Below, piece by piece: positions 8,485 through 17,760 of a DNA stretch of 64,000 bases. How positions within the stretch are numbered: position 1 is the first letter of the stretch; the number at the start of each line of letters is the position of its first letter. Source of the DNA: Bacillota bacterium. Lineage in GTDB: Bacteria; Bacillota; Clostridia; Lachnospirales; Lachnospiraceae. The stretch spans positions 173,125 to 237,124 of the forward strand of contig JAEZKA010000101.1 of the NCBI GenBank assembly GCA_023436225.1, written 5' to 3'. Both the position numbers and the translations under genes were made by a program. The notes under the pieces are model-generated. The model saw only the letters and a program-made list of their open reading frames with translations. It made no database searches and was not told the origin of the DNA.

Positions 8485-10662
8485 ATGTGGTTGAAACGAA
8501 AAGCTACACCAGCTTCAAAAAGAAATAGGAAAAAAAGTGATATCACAACTTTTAGAGTACCCAAGGTAGACATAAAGTTCAAAAAGGGAAACACCGATTC
8601 CACCAATACAGGAAAGGTTAGCTTTTTCTCAACACTGCGGTTTCGACTGATTGCTTCATTTTTCATTCCGATCACATGTATTATCGTTCTTGGAGTTGCA
8701 TCCTTTCAAAAAGCATCCACGGGCATCAAAGATAATTACAAGATTTCTACCGCCGATTCTATTAATATGGCATCAGAATATATGCGGTTCGGCTTTCAGA
8801 ACGTCTTAGCAACAAGTAATCAATATGCTAGTGATAATGCTCTTACACAATATCTGTCGAACACCGGAGATATGCTGGAATTGAGTAGTACTAAATCATC
8901 TTATTCCAAGTCGATCTCCTCCCGTAAGACCACAGATGAGTTCATTGGAAATATCTATATTATCTCAGATACGGCATTTTCAATGTCTACGACTCAGTTA
9001 AAATTTAGTGGCTTCTATGCAGGTCTTTCTGAGACTGAGATCGGAAAATATTTAAAGGAAAATCCAATGAAGATAGTCTGGGACGGTCAGGATGAATATC
9101 TGGATAATAAGCTTATGACTGAGCCCTCGGATTACATCATGCGTATTATACGTGGCTTTGGTCGTCTTGATTCTGTATTGATCATTGATATCAAAGCAGA
9201 AGCAATAAATAAAATACTAGCAGATCTAACCATAGATAAGTCTGGTATTCTTGGCGTCATTACACCGGACGGAAAGGAGATTCTAGCAAACACCCAAAGT
9301 GAAGGAGAAAGCATCGAGAAGGAAGACTCCGCCCCTGTTTTTACTTCCGAGACCTTCTACCAGGAGGCACTGACTCAGACAGAAAGAAACGGTTCGAAAG
9401 AAATTCATTATAAAGGGGCTCCTTACCTATTCCTATATTCAAAAATAGGTGATACCGGTGCTATGATCTGTGTATTAATGCCGCAGGCGACCATTGATAA
9501 ACAGGCTGACAGTATCAAGCAAATAACATTGATTATAGTCGTTATTGCATGTATTCTGGCTCTCCTTACCGCTCTTCTGTTATCTATGGGAATCGATCGT
9601 ACGATACGGGGCATTAATTCTAGATTGAAGCTTGCCGCCAAAGGAGATTTCACCGTAACATTCACTTCAAAACGCAAGGATGAATTCCATATTCTAACTG
9701 AAGAAATACAAGAGACCTTCCAAAATGTTAATACATTAATTAAGCAGGTAAAGGCATCCAGTAGTGAGGTACAGCTGTCTTCCTCGGATTTATCCAGGAC
9801 CTCAGAGCAATTCTTAACCTCTGCCGAGAACATCTCCAATGCAATGAATGAGATTGAGCAAGGCATCAACCAACAGGCAAAAAATGCCGAGGAATGTCTG
9901 AACCAGATGGACAGCTTGTCACAGAGAATTGAATTAGTTAGTGATAGCACAAAGGAAATCGGTCAGATCGCTGATAATACAAAGAAGCGCATAATAGAAG
10001 GAACCTCAGCTACAGATGAGCTCAATCAACAGACCTCCTCCACCATTACAATCACTACCGATATCATTCATGAGATCGAGAAGCTGGCAGTGAAATCCTC
10101 TTCCATCAATAATATCATTAATGTAATCAATGACATTGCCAATCAGACTAATCTGTTATCCTTAAATGCCTCTATCGAAGCTGCCCGTGCCGGTGAGTAT
10201 GGTAAAGGCTTTGCGGTTGTCGCAAGTGAGATCAGAACCTTAGCTGAAATGTCAAAATCCTCTGTAAATGATATCAAGAAAATAATCAACAGCATCCAGG
10301 CGGATACTGCAGGGGTAGTAGAGATTGCGAAAAGGGCTGAAAACGTACTAACTTTACAGGAAAGCGCAGTGAGAAATACGACAGAATCCTACCAGGATAT
10401 ACATGAGAGTGTTGAGAAGCTCGTTGTATTCTTAAACTATATCACAGAGAATATCTCTAATATTAATGATGCAAGAATTAGCACCTTGGAAGCAGTTGAG
10501 AGCATCTCTGCAGTTTTGGAAGAGATTGCAGCCTCCTCCAACAATGTTAACCAGGTATCCACTGATCAGTTAACCGCCGTCAGCTCCTTGAACGAATCCG
10601 TTACAACGCTCAGTACGAATGCCGATCATCTGGTACGCACCGTTCAGAAGTTTACCATATAA
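8485..10662 (+). CDS. Methyl-accepting chemotaxis protein
   Basis: Membrane chemoreceptor of 725 residues that senses an unknown ligand and signals to CheA/CheW. A basic cytosolic leader (1-50) precedes TM1 (about 53-75), an extracytoplasmic sensor region (about 76-340, dCache-sized), TM2 (about 345-368), HAMP (about 370-425) and the coiled-coil signalling domain. The hairpin tip is present as IANQTNLLSLNASIEAARAG, followed by EYGKGFAVVASEIRTLAE. The lysine-rich leader is longer than usual. AAAGGAG lies 10 bases before the ATG. No chemotaxis or flagellar genes adjoin it, so it is an isolated receptor. Confidence 0.93.
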   Translation: MWLKRKATPASKRNRKKSDITTFRVPKVDIKFKKGNTDSTNTGKVSFFSTLRFRLIASFFIPITCIIVLGVASFQKASTGIKDNYKISTADSINMASEYMRFGFQNVLATSNQYASDNALTQYLSNTGDMLELSSTKSSYSKSISSRKTTDEFIGNIYIISDTAFSMSTTQLKFSGFYAGLSETEIGKYLKENPMKIVWDGQDEYLDNKLMTEPSDYIMRIIRGFGRLDSVLIIDIKAEAINKILADLTIDKSGILGVITPDGKEILANTQSEGESIEKEDSAPVFTSETFYQEALTQTERNGSKEIHYKGAPYLFLYSKIGDTGAMICVLMPQATIDKQADSIKQITLIIVVIACILALLTALLLSMGIDRTIRGINSRLKLAAKGDFTVTFTSKRKDEFHILTEEIQETFQNVNTLIKQVKASSSEVQLSSSDLSRTSEQFLTSAENISNAMNEIEQGINQQAKNAEECLNQMDSLSQRIELVSDSTKEIGQIADNTKKRIIEGTSATDELNQQTSSTITITTDIIHEIEKLAVKSSSINNIINVINDIANQTNLLSLNASIEAARAGEYGKGFAVVASEIRTLAEMSKSSVNDIKKIINSIQADTAGVVEIAKRAENVLTLQESAVRNTTESYQDIHESVEKLVVFLNYITENISNINDARISTLEAVESISAVLEEIAASSNNVNQVSTDQLTAVSSLNESVTTLSTNADHLVRTVQKFTI

Positions 10663-10720
10663 ATCATTACAAACGATAGAAAGTGCGCTTTACAAACCCT
10701 CTATTGTCATGAAATTAAGA

Positions 10721-10756
10721 AGAGTCGGTCGCATGATAGGTTGTGCGACAGACTCT
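10721..10756. terminator. Stem-loop after the chemoreceptor gene
   Basis: AGAGTC-G-GTCGCA (10721-10732) pairs with TGCGAC-A-GACTCT (10744-10756) around a 10-base loop, 58 bases past the stop. The following run (CAATTATT) is not a proper T-tract, so termination is likely but weak. Confidence 0.5.
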
Positions 10757-10804
10757 CAATTATTGACTAAATAGTGATCATGGCAGGAATGATAACCGAT
10801 TTTA

Positions 10805-10833
10805 TTGTTTCAAGTATCATTCTATGCTATACT
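10805..10833 (+). promoter_or_regulatory. Promoter of sfsA
   Basis: TTGTTT at 10805-10810, a 17-bp spacer ending in an extended TGC, and TATACT at 10828-10833. Confidence 0.65.
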
Positions 10834-10888
10834 CGTACTATACGACAGGACATTATAAACTCAGAAAAAGTACAGGGAGGAACAGATC

Positions 10889-11575
10889 TTGCAATATTCT
10901 ATCGTTAAAAGCGCTACCTTTCTTCAGCGGCCGAATCGTTTTATTGCTCACGTTCTCGTGGATGGCAATGACGAAATCGTTCATGTTAAGAATACAGGAC
11001 GATGTAGAGAAATCCTCCAGGAGGGTACTTCGGTTATCATAGAGGAAGCTGCCAATAAGGAACGCAAGACTAAGTATTCTCTGATTGCAGCTTACAAGGG
11101 TGAGGTATTAATCAATATAGATTCACAGATTCCTAATGCGGTAGTCTATGAAAGTATTAAAGACAACCTGATCAAGGAGCTTCCTACGGTAACGAAGCTG
11201 TCCAGAGAGGTTGTCTATGGTAATTCTCGATTTGATCTTTATTTTGAAGCAGAGTCGCAAAAAGGGTTTATAGAAGTCAAAGGAGTCACTCTTGAAGAGG
11301 ACGGCGTGGCGATGTTTCCCGACGCTCCCACAGAGAGGGGTACGAAGCATATCCATGAGATGATCAAAGCTGTCCAGGAGGGATATGCCGGTTATATCTT
11401 CTTCTTAGTTCAGTTGAGGGGTGTCTGCTATTTCACTCCTAACAAAATAAGAGATCCGAAATTAGCAGAGGCACTATCCATAGCCAGGGAAAAGGGAGTA
11501 TCAATTCTTGCTTATGACTCTGTCGTTACTGAGGATGGCATCGTACTTGGTGAACCGGTAAGAATACTATTATAA
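10889..11575 (+). CDS. sfsA: SfsA family DNA/RNA nuclease-like protein
   Basis: 228 residues. The N-terminal block FLQRPNRFIAHV and VKNTGRCREIL, plus RKTKYSLIAA and the PD-(D/E)xK-like core (RFDLYFE ... GFIEVKGVTLEEDGVAMFPDAPTERGTKH), are unmistakable SfsA signatures. The family was named sugar fermentation stimulation protein in E. coli; the fold is an OB domain plus a restriction-nuclease-like domain. Its physiological role is unsettled. The start is TTG at 10889, with GGGAGG ten bases upstream; no ATG gives the conserved N-terminus. It stands alone, with its own promoter. Confidence 0.93.
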   Translation: MQYSIVKSATFLQRPNRFIAHVLVDGNDEIVHVKNTGRCREILQEGTSVIIEEAANKERKTKYSLIAAYKGEVLINIDSQIPNAVVYESIKDNLIKELPTVTKLSREVVYGNSRFDLYFEAESQKGFIEVKGVTLEEDGVAMFPDAPTERGTKHIHEMIKAVQEGYAGYIFFLVQLRGVCYFTPNKIRDPKLAEALSIAREKGVSILAYDSVVTEDGIVLGEPVRILL

Positions 11576-11741
11576 AAGTTATCGAATATCGTAAAACATC
11601 GAACCATTCAAATCAAATAGACTGTTACTTAATGAATTGTGTTAATATTCGTTATCCGGGAGTAAGTCTCTATATGCAGACACCTTCTAGTCGACACGCT
11701 TTGCCCGACTACGGATTGCACTGTAATATTGATCATTCTGA

Positions 11742-12845
11742 TTACTTTAGGAAATAATTCTTAAGATCCTCAAAATAGGCTGACAGCACTTCCCTATTCA
11801 AGCTGTAGAATACCTTATTCGCATTGACCTCTGCCTTTAGTAAGCCTTCACTAAGTAATGAATTCACATGATAAGAGATGGTAGCCGTTGACAGCTGTAA
11901 TTCATTGGCCAGCTCCTTCCCATAGAAAGGCTTTCGCCCTGCCATTTCCAGGATATCTACTTTGCTCTTATCACCTAACAGCTTACCGATATTAACAATA
12001 TCCTCTGTCTTTATTCTCTTACCTATAATGCTAAAATCCTTACTCATCATAATTCCGATTCGAAGAACCTCTGGCTTGGAGGGATCATCCGCATCCATGG
12101 ACAAGGCTACGCAAAAGGGCTGAAATAAGTGAGGAACAAGGATTGTACCAGCAGAACGTCTTTCCCAAGAGATATTAAGCTTCTCTCTAATGGTATCGAT
12201 AATATCGTTTTCCTTCTGAAATTCACTCCAATATTCATAAAAAGCTTCCTCAAGCTTACGAATGGATGCCTGATGTCTGCTTACCATCAGCCGGATCGTC
12301 TCTGCGAGTAAGCTGTGAACTTCATTATAAAAGACCTCCTGATGATTAAATATCTTTATAATCTCCCATTTGACTTCACTTTCTAAGGAGGAACTCTCAA
12401 GAAAAGCGATAAGATCAGTGAGATTACTTAACTTCTCCTTTGATGTATTGAGATATTCCTCCGCATCGATTAATCCTGCATAGCTTTTAACCTTTTTCTC
12501 CTCCTCCATGGATCCAAAGACTTGAGCATAGGGGACTAGCTGATTATTATAATCATGGAAATTCCAGAGGATGGATAGCGCTGAGTAGGTTAAAAAGCCC
12601 GCATTCCGCGCCTTAAAGAGAAATTCAATACGATCCCTTCTATCAGAAAAGTGCGACTTCACATCAGTATAGATGGGATGAATAATATGGTATTTCTCAT
12701 TAATATCCTCAATACTACTCTGCTGCAAATTGGCATATCTTTCAAAGGTTTCCTCCATATCATCCTTATTGATAAAATAATATAGGAGCAAAAAGGCTTC
12801 ATCTACCAGATTAGCCCGCTGTAATATCTTCAACTTCTTCTCCAC
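11742..12845 (-). CDS. ArsR-type winged-helix regulator with long N-terminal domain
   Basis: A 367-residue protein whose last 90 residues form an ArsR/HTH_20 winged helix: DKSKVDILEMAGRKPFYGKELA, then LQLSTATISYHVNSLLSEGLL and a wing. The first 270 residues are alpha-helical and unrecognised, perhaps a ligand or partner domain. The start chosen is GTG at 12845, which has GGAGGAG eight bases upstream inside the end of the MFS gene; an ATG at 12866 lacks a site. The two genes thus overlap by 35 bases and are probably coupled. It likely represses the MFS operon through the palindrome near 14166. Confidence 0.8.
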   Translation of the reverse strand: MEKKLKILQRANLVDEAFLLLYYFINKDDMEETFERYANLQQSSIEDINEKYHIIHPIYTDVKSHFSDRRDRIEFLFKARNAGFLTYSALSILWNFHDYNNQLVPYAQVFGSMEEEKKVKSYAGLIDAEEYLNTSKEKLSNLTDLIAFLESSSLESEVKWEIIKIFNHQEVFYNEVHSLLAETIRLMVSRHQASIRKLEEAFYEYWSEFQKENDIIDTIREKLNISWERRSAGTILVPHLFQPFCVALSMDADDPSKPEVLRIGIMMSKDFSIIGKRIKTEDIVNIGKLLGDKSKVDILEMAGRKPFYGKELANELQLSTATISYHVNSLLSEGLLKAEVNANKVFYSLNREVLSAYFEDLKNYFLK

Positions 12846-14121
12846 TTGTAATCTCCTCCACTTCATCCTGCTTTATAGCAAGAAATCGTTTTTTCCCGCA
12901 TAGCATGGTACTTACAATGATATCAATTATACCAGCTATTAAGAATAATACAACCGTTGGAGTGAAGCCTGCAAGTATACTTACCAGAAAGGATACAACG
13001 GGCATCGCAGCCGCACAGCAGGCAATGAATATAGAAGATACTCGTGCGATATAATCCTCTTGAATATTGCGCATAAATTCAACACTGCAAAACGTTGACA
13101 ATAAAGCGACGGCTACTCCCACGACAAAGGAGGTTATTGATACCAAGATATAGATCAGTACCTCGGAGGTAATAAAACTTCCTGCCATTACAAATGTCAG
13201 ATAATAAACACCGATGGAATATGCGCTGAAGGATGCTATTCCCCGTTTACTCAATTTGACGCTGGCATAAGGATAGCTGGCTGCACCTACAATCATTCCA
13301 ATGCTTATTCCAAATCCCAGAACTGATAACATAATCTCATTTACCTTAAGCACTTCACTGACCAAGGGAGCCTGCAGACTGTTAAAGGGAACCAAAACAG
13401 CATTCAGGAATACCGCCAATAGTACAAAATACCGCAGATTGGAATCGTGCATCACATAACTGAACCCTCCCTTTAAGCTATCAAGGTATTCCTTGGCATC
13501 AATCCTTCCTCTTGCCAATTTCTCTTCCTTTACTCTTAGCGTCATGATAATGATTGCTGACAGGAAAAAGGTTGCCATGTCAATATAGATTGCAGCTGAT
13601 AAGGAAAACATCGAAATGATCACACCTGCCGCACCCAGACCAATCAGCTCCATCACACTGCAGGCACTGGAGCTTAAGGACAGTCCAAATGAGTAATACT
13701 CTTTATCCAGGAGCTTCGGTAATAACGAGGACGAAGCAGGCCCACGAAAGGCTTCTGCACTAGAGATAATAATCGTCACCACAAGCAGCAGCCATTGATT
13801 TAGGAAGCCAAATAGAAATCCCGTCGCAATGAAGCCGACACAGAGACCTCGAATGATATCAGTTACTATCATGATCTGTTTTTTATTTCTCCCCTCAATT
13901 GCCGCTCCGGCAAAGGGCTGCAGAAAAATCGTGGGTATTCGATTTACACCAAATATAATCGCTGACCAGGCAGCACTCTGTGTAAGCTGATATACTAACC
14001 AGGTCATGGCGATACTATCAATCGAATCTCCAAAACGATTGATTACTGCAGCTATGATTGTCTTCATATATTCCTTTTGTCTTAGTATCTGTTTGTATCC
14101 TATCTTTTCTTCTCCGTTCAT
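12811..14121 (-). CDS. MFS transporter (drug-efflux type)
   Basis: A 436-residue major facilitator with about 12 helices. The start of helix 1 (AVINRFGDSIDSIAMTWLVYQLTQSAAWSA is split by the membrane boundary), the loop GRNKKQIMIVTDIIRGL between helices 2 and 3, and EAFRGPASSSLLPKLLD in helix 4 match the MFS_3/enterobactin-exporter-like group (FRGPA..SLLP). These are proton-driven exporters of antibiotics or macrolides. An acidic tail (EVEEITSGEEVEDITAG) ends the protein. AAAGGGG precedes the ATG. It is first in a two-gene operon with the ArsR-type regulator; the substrate is unknown. Confidence 0.88.
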   Translation of the reverse strand: MNGEEKIGYKQILRQKEYMKTIIAAVINRFGDSIDSIAMTWLVYQLTQSAAWSAIIFGVNRIPTIFLQPFAGAAIEGRNKKQIMIVTDIIRGLCVGFIATGFLFGFLNQWLLLVVTIIISSAEAFRGPASSSLLPKLLDKEYYSFGLSLSSSACSVMELIGLGAAGVIISMFSLSAAIYIDMATFFLSAIIIMTLRVKEEKLARGRIDAKEYLDSLKGGFSYVMHDSNLRYFVLLAVFLNAVLVPFNSLQAPLVSEVLKVNEIMLSVLGFGISIGMIVGAASYPYASVKLSKRGIASFSAYSIGVYYLTFVMAGSFITSEVLIYILVSITSFVVGVAVALLSTFCSVEFMRNIQEDYIARVSSIFIACCAAAMPVVSFLVSILAGFTPTVVLFLIAGIIDIIVSTMLCGKKRFLAIKQDEVEEITSGEEVEDITAG

Positions 14122-14165
14122 AATAATCCCCTTTCATTGTTAAAATATTTTTTCCATATATTGTT

Positions 14166-14255
14166 GTTAGATACAAATCTAACATATCATTCTACGAATG
14201 TCAATCATAATGTTTGATTGTTTTCTAAATATATCATCGATATACATCTAACATA
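14166..14255. promoter_or_regulatory. Inverted-repeat operator upstream of the MFS-ArsR operon
   Basis: GTTAGAT (14166-14172), 4-bp spacer, ATCTAAC (14177-14183): a perfect 7-bp inverted repeat 45 bp ahead of the MFS start. The 10-mer ATCTAACATA recurs at 14177 and 14246. A winged-helix regulator encoded in the operon is the obvious candidate binder. Confidence 0.5.
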
Positions 14256-14322
14256 AGACATAACCTTGATAAGCTGTCTCTGCACCTTCTAATTATCTCT
14301 GTTTACTCTCCCATTTTGAAAT

Positions 14323-14380
14323 AAAAATTGCACCTTGGACATTCGATATATCTCTAATGTCCAAGGTGCAATTTTTTTAC
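14323..14380. terminator. Perfect 21-bp bidirectional terminator
   Basis: Arms 14323-14343 and 14356-14376 are exactly complementary (core TTGCACCTTGGACATT), with a 12-base loop and T-runs on both strands. It ends the radical SAM transcript that stops at 14457 (minus strand). Confidence 0.85.
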
Positions 14381-14456
14381 TATATTTTTAGGAACCAACC
14401 TGTTTTCGGTGTAATCCCATTTATGAACTTCAAAATTGTGGAGCATAAGTTTATGA

Positions 14457-15548
14457 TCACTCCTTATTCAACATGGCCTTAACTGCTTCCTCCTGTTCAA
14501 AGAGGACACAGCCTCCCGTATGCTCGGAAAGCAACACGTTACCGTCACGTAACTTACGAAACAGTGGTGAATTCAGCGCATCGCGCAGGGACACCTTCTT
14601 TAAACTCGTATCGGAATAGGGAGAGAAGGGGCAAGGCTCAGCACCTCCCTGGAAATTGATGTGGAAAAAGCCTCTTCCTGCTGCCAGACAGCCTCCCGAA
14701 GTCTTTTCATCACCGGGAAAGGAAATAAAGAGCATATCCTCACTTTGTTGGCGTAAGACCATAAGCTGCTGCTCCAGGTAAACTCTGCTCTCATCCTCCA
14801 GAGCCAGCTCTTTTGTCTCATCGCTGACTGGTACATATTCCACATAGATGACCATCTTACAGCCTCTTTCTGTTAATACGGCAAGAAAATCCCCTGAGGT
14901 CACCTCACTTATATTCTGTTTTGTCACTGTAATCGAAGCCCCATAGAGTAGCTTATTTTTCCTCATCAACTCCATGTTATTTAGTACCTTACGGTAAACT
15001 CCACTGCCGCGACGGATATCGGTTGTCTCTTCGTTACCCTCAATACTTATGAAGGGAATCAAATTCCTATGCTTGTCGAATAGTCTATTGTATTCCTCAT
15101 TCAGCATCGTACCATTTGTGAATATTGGAAAGACAATCTCCTGAAGCTTTCCTGCCGCCTTCATTAGCTCCGGCCTCATTAAAGGCTCTCCTCCAGCTAA
15201 TAGGATAAAGCTGACACCGATATCTCTTGCTTCCTGAAAGATATTTAACCATTCTAGATCACTTAATTGATTCTCTTCTTCCTTGTCATGGCAGGAATGA
15301 TTTGCTCTTGCATAGCACCCTTTACAGTATAGATTGCATTTACTGGTAATACTGGCGATTAAAAAAGGCGGAATATGTTCCCCCTTCTTCTCCGCCTCCT
15401 GTCTGAGTATCCTTGCTCTTTTGCTTGCCAATGCGAAATTAGCTATGAATAAACTTTCCTTAGGATTAGAAATGGAGGCTCTTATTGCGTTACTGACGAT
15501 TTTCTCTACACCATTACTTAGATATTCTTCCAGATTGAATTCGCTCAT
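14457..15548 (-). CDS. Radical SAM protein with SPASM/twitch-like C-terminus
   Basis: A 363-residue radical SAM enzyme. The iron-sulfur ligands are C71, C75 and C78 in SKCNLYCKGCYA, and the SAM-binding GGEP motif lies near 119-122. The C-terminal third has three more cysteines in GGCLAAGR, EPCPFSP and GGCVLFEQ, with the HINFQGGAEPCPFSPY pattern of SPASM or twitch domains that bind an auxiliary cluster. Such proteins modify peptides or mature enzymes. No precursor-peptide gene or peptidase was seen nearby, so the substrate is unknown. It is monocistronic with its own promoter and terminator. Confidence 0.85.
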   Translation of the reverse strand: MSEFNLEEYLSNGVEKIVSNAIRASISNPKESLFIANFALASKRARILRQEAEKKGEHIPPFLIASITSKCNLYCKGCYARANHSCHDKEEENQLSDLEWLNIFQEARDIGVSFILLAGGEPLMRPELMKAAGKLQEIVFPIFTNGTMLNEEYNRLFDKHRNLIPFISIEGNEETTDIRRGSGVYRKVLNNMELMRKNKLLYGASITVTKQNISEVTSGDFLAVLTERGCKMVIYVEYVPVSDETKELALEDESRVYLEQQLMVLRQQSEDMLFISFPGDEKTSGGCLAAGRGFFHINFQGGAEPCPFSPYSDTSLKKVSLRDALNSPLFRKLRDGNVLLSEHTGGCVLFEQEEAVKAMLNKE

Positions 15549-15608
15549 ATTTTCTTCCCTTTGGGTCTTTATACTAACAATATATGTAGCTCTTTTTAAA
15601 TCTCCTAC

Positions 15609-15637
15609 ATAGTAGCATAACTATTCCGTAATAACAA
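15609..15637 (-). promoter_or_regulatory. Promoter of the radical SAM gene
   Basis: Minus strand: TTGTTA (15637-15632), 17-bp spacer ending TGC, TACTAT (15614-15609). An AGGAGA purine stretch follows but lies well ahead of the ATG at 15548. Confidence 0.6.
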
Positions 15638-15697
15638 CAAACCTAATCAAACTATAAGAATTCTAATAAAGTTTGAATATAAACCTACATGAATAAA

Positions 15698-15781
15698 AGA
15701 GCTTTCGCATAAGTTCATCGAAAGAAGAGTTAAGTGTGTTATCTTCCTTATTCTTTCGATGCACTATTGTGCGAAAGCTCT
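15698..15781. terminator. Nested inverted repeat downstream of the Flg_new-repeat gene
   Basis: Outer arms AGAGCTTTCGCA (15698-15709) and TGCGAAAGCTCT (15770-15781) are perfect; inside, TCGAAAGAA and TTCTTTCGA pair again. It begins 8 bases after the stop at 15789 (minus strand), followed there by TTTTATTC, so a terminator is likely, although it is longer and more compound than usual. Confidence 0.6.
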
Positions 15782-15788
15782 ACATAAG

Positions 15789-16589
15789 CTAATCGATTGT
15801 AGCCTTATTGAGAGACCATCTGGCAAACAGCTTGATCCGTCCAACCTCATTTACAACCGTATCCGCTGTGATAGGTTCTGCATTATTATCCGTATAATCC
15901 TTGAGTTTGTACCAACCGTCAAAGATATAACCCTCCTTCTCAGGCTCAGGGAGCTCACCATATGTCATACCGTTTGATACTTCTTTATCATAGGCTTCCT
16001 TGTTAAAAGCAACAAATATGACCTTAACGGTTTTCTCTGTCCACCTGGCATACAGTGTTGTTGGAGAGGACTCAGTAAATATTGACTTTGTAGTTATCTT
16101 TTCTCCACCGGTAGCTGCAGTATACCAACCGGCAAATTTATAGTTATCTTTCGTAGGAGTGGGCAACTGATTATAATATTTGGTACCGTAATAGACCTTC
16201 ACGATATTTTTGTTCAGTACCCCCTCTTCTGGCTCTAGCGCAATCTCTGTTTCTTCTCCGCTCCATCTTGCGTATAAAGTATGATTTAGAGGCTTCAATA
16301 CCTTTGTTGTCTCCGTAATTTTAGTCCCCCCGCTTTTGTAGGTATACCAACCGACAAACTCATAATTGTCTCTGGTTGCAACGGGAAGAGGTCCATAGGT
16401 ATCTCCGAACATAGCCTGCATATCATATACATCTGACATACCTCCATTACCATTGAAGGTAACTGTTATCACACTACCTGCAACCTCAGAAGCAAAGGAA
16501 CGGGTTGGAATATTCCATAATATGGTCAAGAAAATGACCAGACCAAGCAAATACCGGTATTTTATTAAGTGAAGCGATTTCCTTTGCAT
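15789..16589 (-). CDS. Secreted protein with InlB B-repeat-like (Flg_new) repeats
   Basis: A 266-residue exported protein. Residues 1-38 form a signal peptide (basic MQRKSLHLIKYRYLLG, hydrophobic core, then SFASEVAG near the cleavage site). Three tandem Listeria-Bacteroides repeats follow (about 40-110, 113-182, 185-258), each marked by the YxFxGWYT or YIFDGWYK motif and ending LYARW or LFARW. These beta-grasp-like modules serve as spacers in surface adhesins. No LPXTG, SLH or choline-binding anchor is present, so it is probably secreted or loosely attached. ATG at 16589 has GGAG eight bases upstream and is preferred to a TTG further out. Confidence 0.85.
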   Translation of the reverse strand: MQRKSLHLIKYRYLLGLVIFLTILWNIPTRSFASEVAGSVITVTFNGNGGMSDVYDMQAMFGDTYGPLPVATRDNYEFVGWYTYKSGGTKITETTKVLKPLNHTLYARWSGEETEIALEPEEGVLNKNIVKVYYGTKYYNQLPTPTKDNYKFAGWYTAATGGEKITTKSIFTESSPTTLYARWTEKTVKVIFVAFNKEAYDKEVSNGMTYGELPEPEKEGYIFDGWYKLKDYTDNNAEPITADTVVNEVGRIKLFARWSLNKATID

Positions 16590-16752
16590 ACTAATCTCCA
16601 ATCTACTATATGTCCGCAAATTAAGGAAATATTAACTTGCCATGTAACAATTACACTTGATTATTCTTATTTTGATTTATTCAGCAAATCATGCCCATAA
16701 ATACAAATGATATATCGGCATATCCTAGAATAAAAATAAGACATTTCATTCA

Positions 16753-17760
16753 TTATTCAAAGATTACTTCATGGCCGTCTCTGGCTGATTCATACGCTCC
16801 TAACATCAAGAGAACCGTTTCCTCCATCGCAACAGGACTTAATGCGAAGGGTCTATTCTGTTCGATCGATTGATAAAAATCCCTAATGCAATCCTCGTGA
16901 CCAGCGCCCCAATAGCCTTTTCCGTAACCCCGCTTCCCTTCCATTGGTATTAGAACCGTTTCCCCATTCTTATGATAACAGGTGACATTCAGATCTTCGA
17001 TTCGGATCACCATATGCTCACAATTCACCTCAATGAGAGGTGCAGAGTCTGCATTATAAGCAGTTGTCACATAAAAGCAAACCACAGCCTGCGGATATCT
17101 TATATATGCACTCATGGTATCCTCTACTTCAATAACCCCCTTCAGATGATGATTTGCAATGACTGCATCCACACTTTGCAATGGTTGTCCTACCAGATAA
17201 TGAAGAAGGTCCAAGGTATGAACCGATTGATTAATCAAGGCACCACCGCCCTCATAATCAAGCCTACCTCGCCAGTCACTCTCCGTATAATACTCCTTTT
17301 TACGGTTCCAGGTCACAAATCCTCTGGCACCAATTACCTTTCCGGCCTCACCCGAGGCAATCAAATCCTTAGCTTTTCGTATGCTGGGATTATAACGATT
17401 CTGAAAACATAATCCAAGCTGATGGTCTGTGCCAACAGCAGCTTCCTTTAATACCTTCCATTGTTCTTTTGATATTACGGGCGGTTTTTCCATAAACACA
17501 TGTAATCCAGACTTCATCCCATAGATTGCCATAGGAGTGTGGAGATAATGGGGTGTGCAGATATGGATTGCATCCAGACTCTCCCTTTCTATCATTTCCT
17601 CCATGGATATGTATGCTTTCCCACCGTATTCTTTCGCGAAGGCCTCAGCCCTCTCTAGTTTAATATCAGCATAAGCCACAAGCTCATGCTCTGAAAGCTT
17701 CTTTAGACATGTAGCATGAATGACAGCAATACCTCCGCAGCCTACAATTCCGATTCTCAT
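16753..17760 (-). CDS. Gfo/Idh/MocA family oxidoreductase
   Basis: A 335-residue NAD(P)-dependent dehydrogenase of the glucose-fructose oxidoreductase/inositol dehydrogenase family. The N-terminal Rossmann fold starts MRIGIVGCGGIA; the conserved FMEKPP lysine motif lies near residue 94, and the C-terminal beta-sheet domain carries GGGALINQSVHTLDLLHYL with the catalytic-region histidine. ATG overlaps the TGA of the previous family member (ATGA), and AGGAGGT lies upstream. As third gene of an operon with a sugar isomerase it probably oxidises or epimerises a sugar or polyol; the substrate cannot be assigned. Confidence 0.9.
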   Translation of the reverse strand: MRIGIVGCGGIAVIHATCLKKLSEHELVAYADIKLERAEAFAKEYGGKAYISMEEMIERESLDAIHICTPHYLHTPMAIYGMKSGLHVFMEKPPVISKEQWKVLKEAAVGTDHQLGLCFQNRYNPSIRKAKDLIASGEAGKVIGARGFVTWNRKKEYYTESDWRGRLDYEGGGALINQSVHTLDLLHYLVGQPLQSVDAVIANHHLKGVIEVEDTMSAYIRYPQAVVCFYVTTAYNADSAPLIEVNCEHMVIRIEDLNVTCYHKNGETVLIPMEGKRGYGKGYWGAGHEDCIRDFYQSIEQNRPFALSPVAMEETVLLMLGAYESARDGHEVIFE

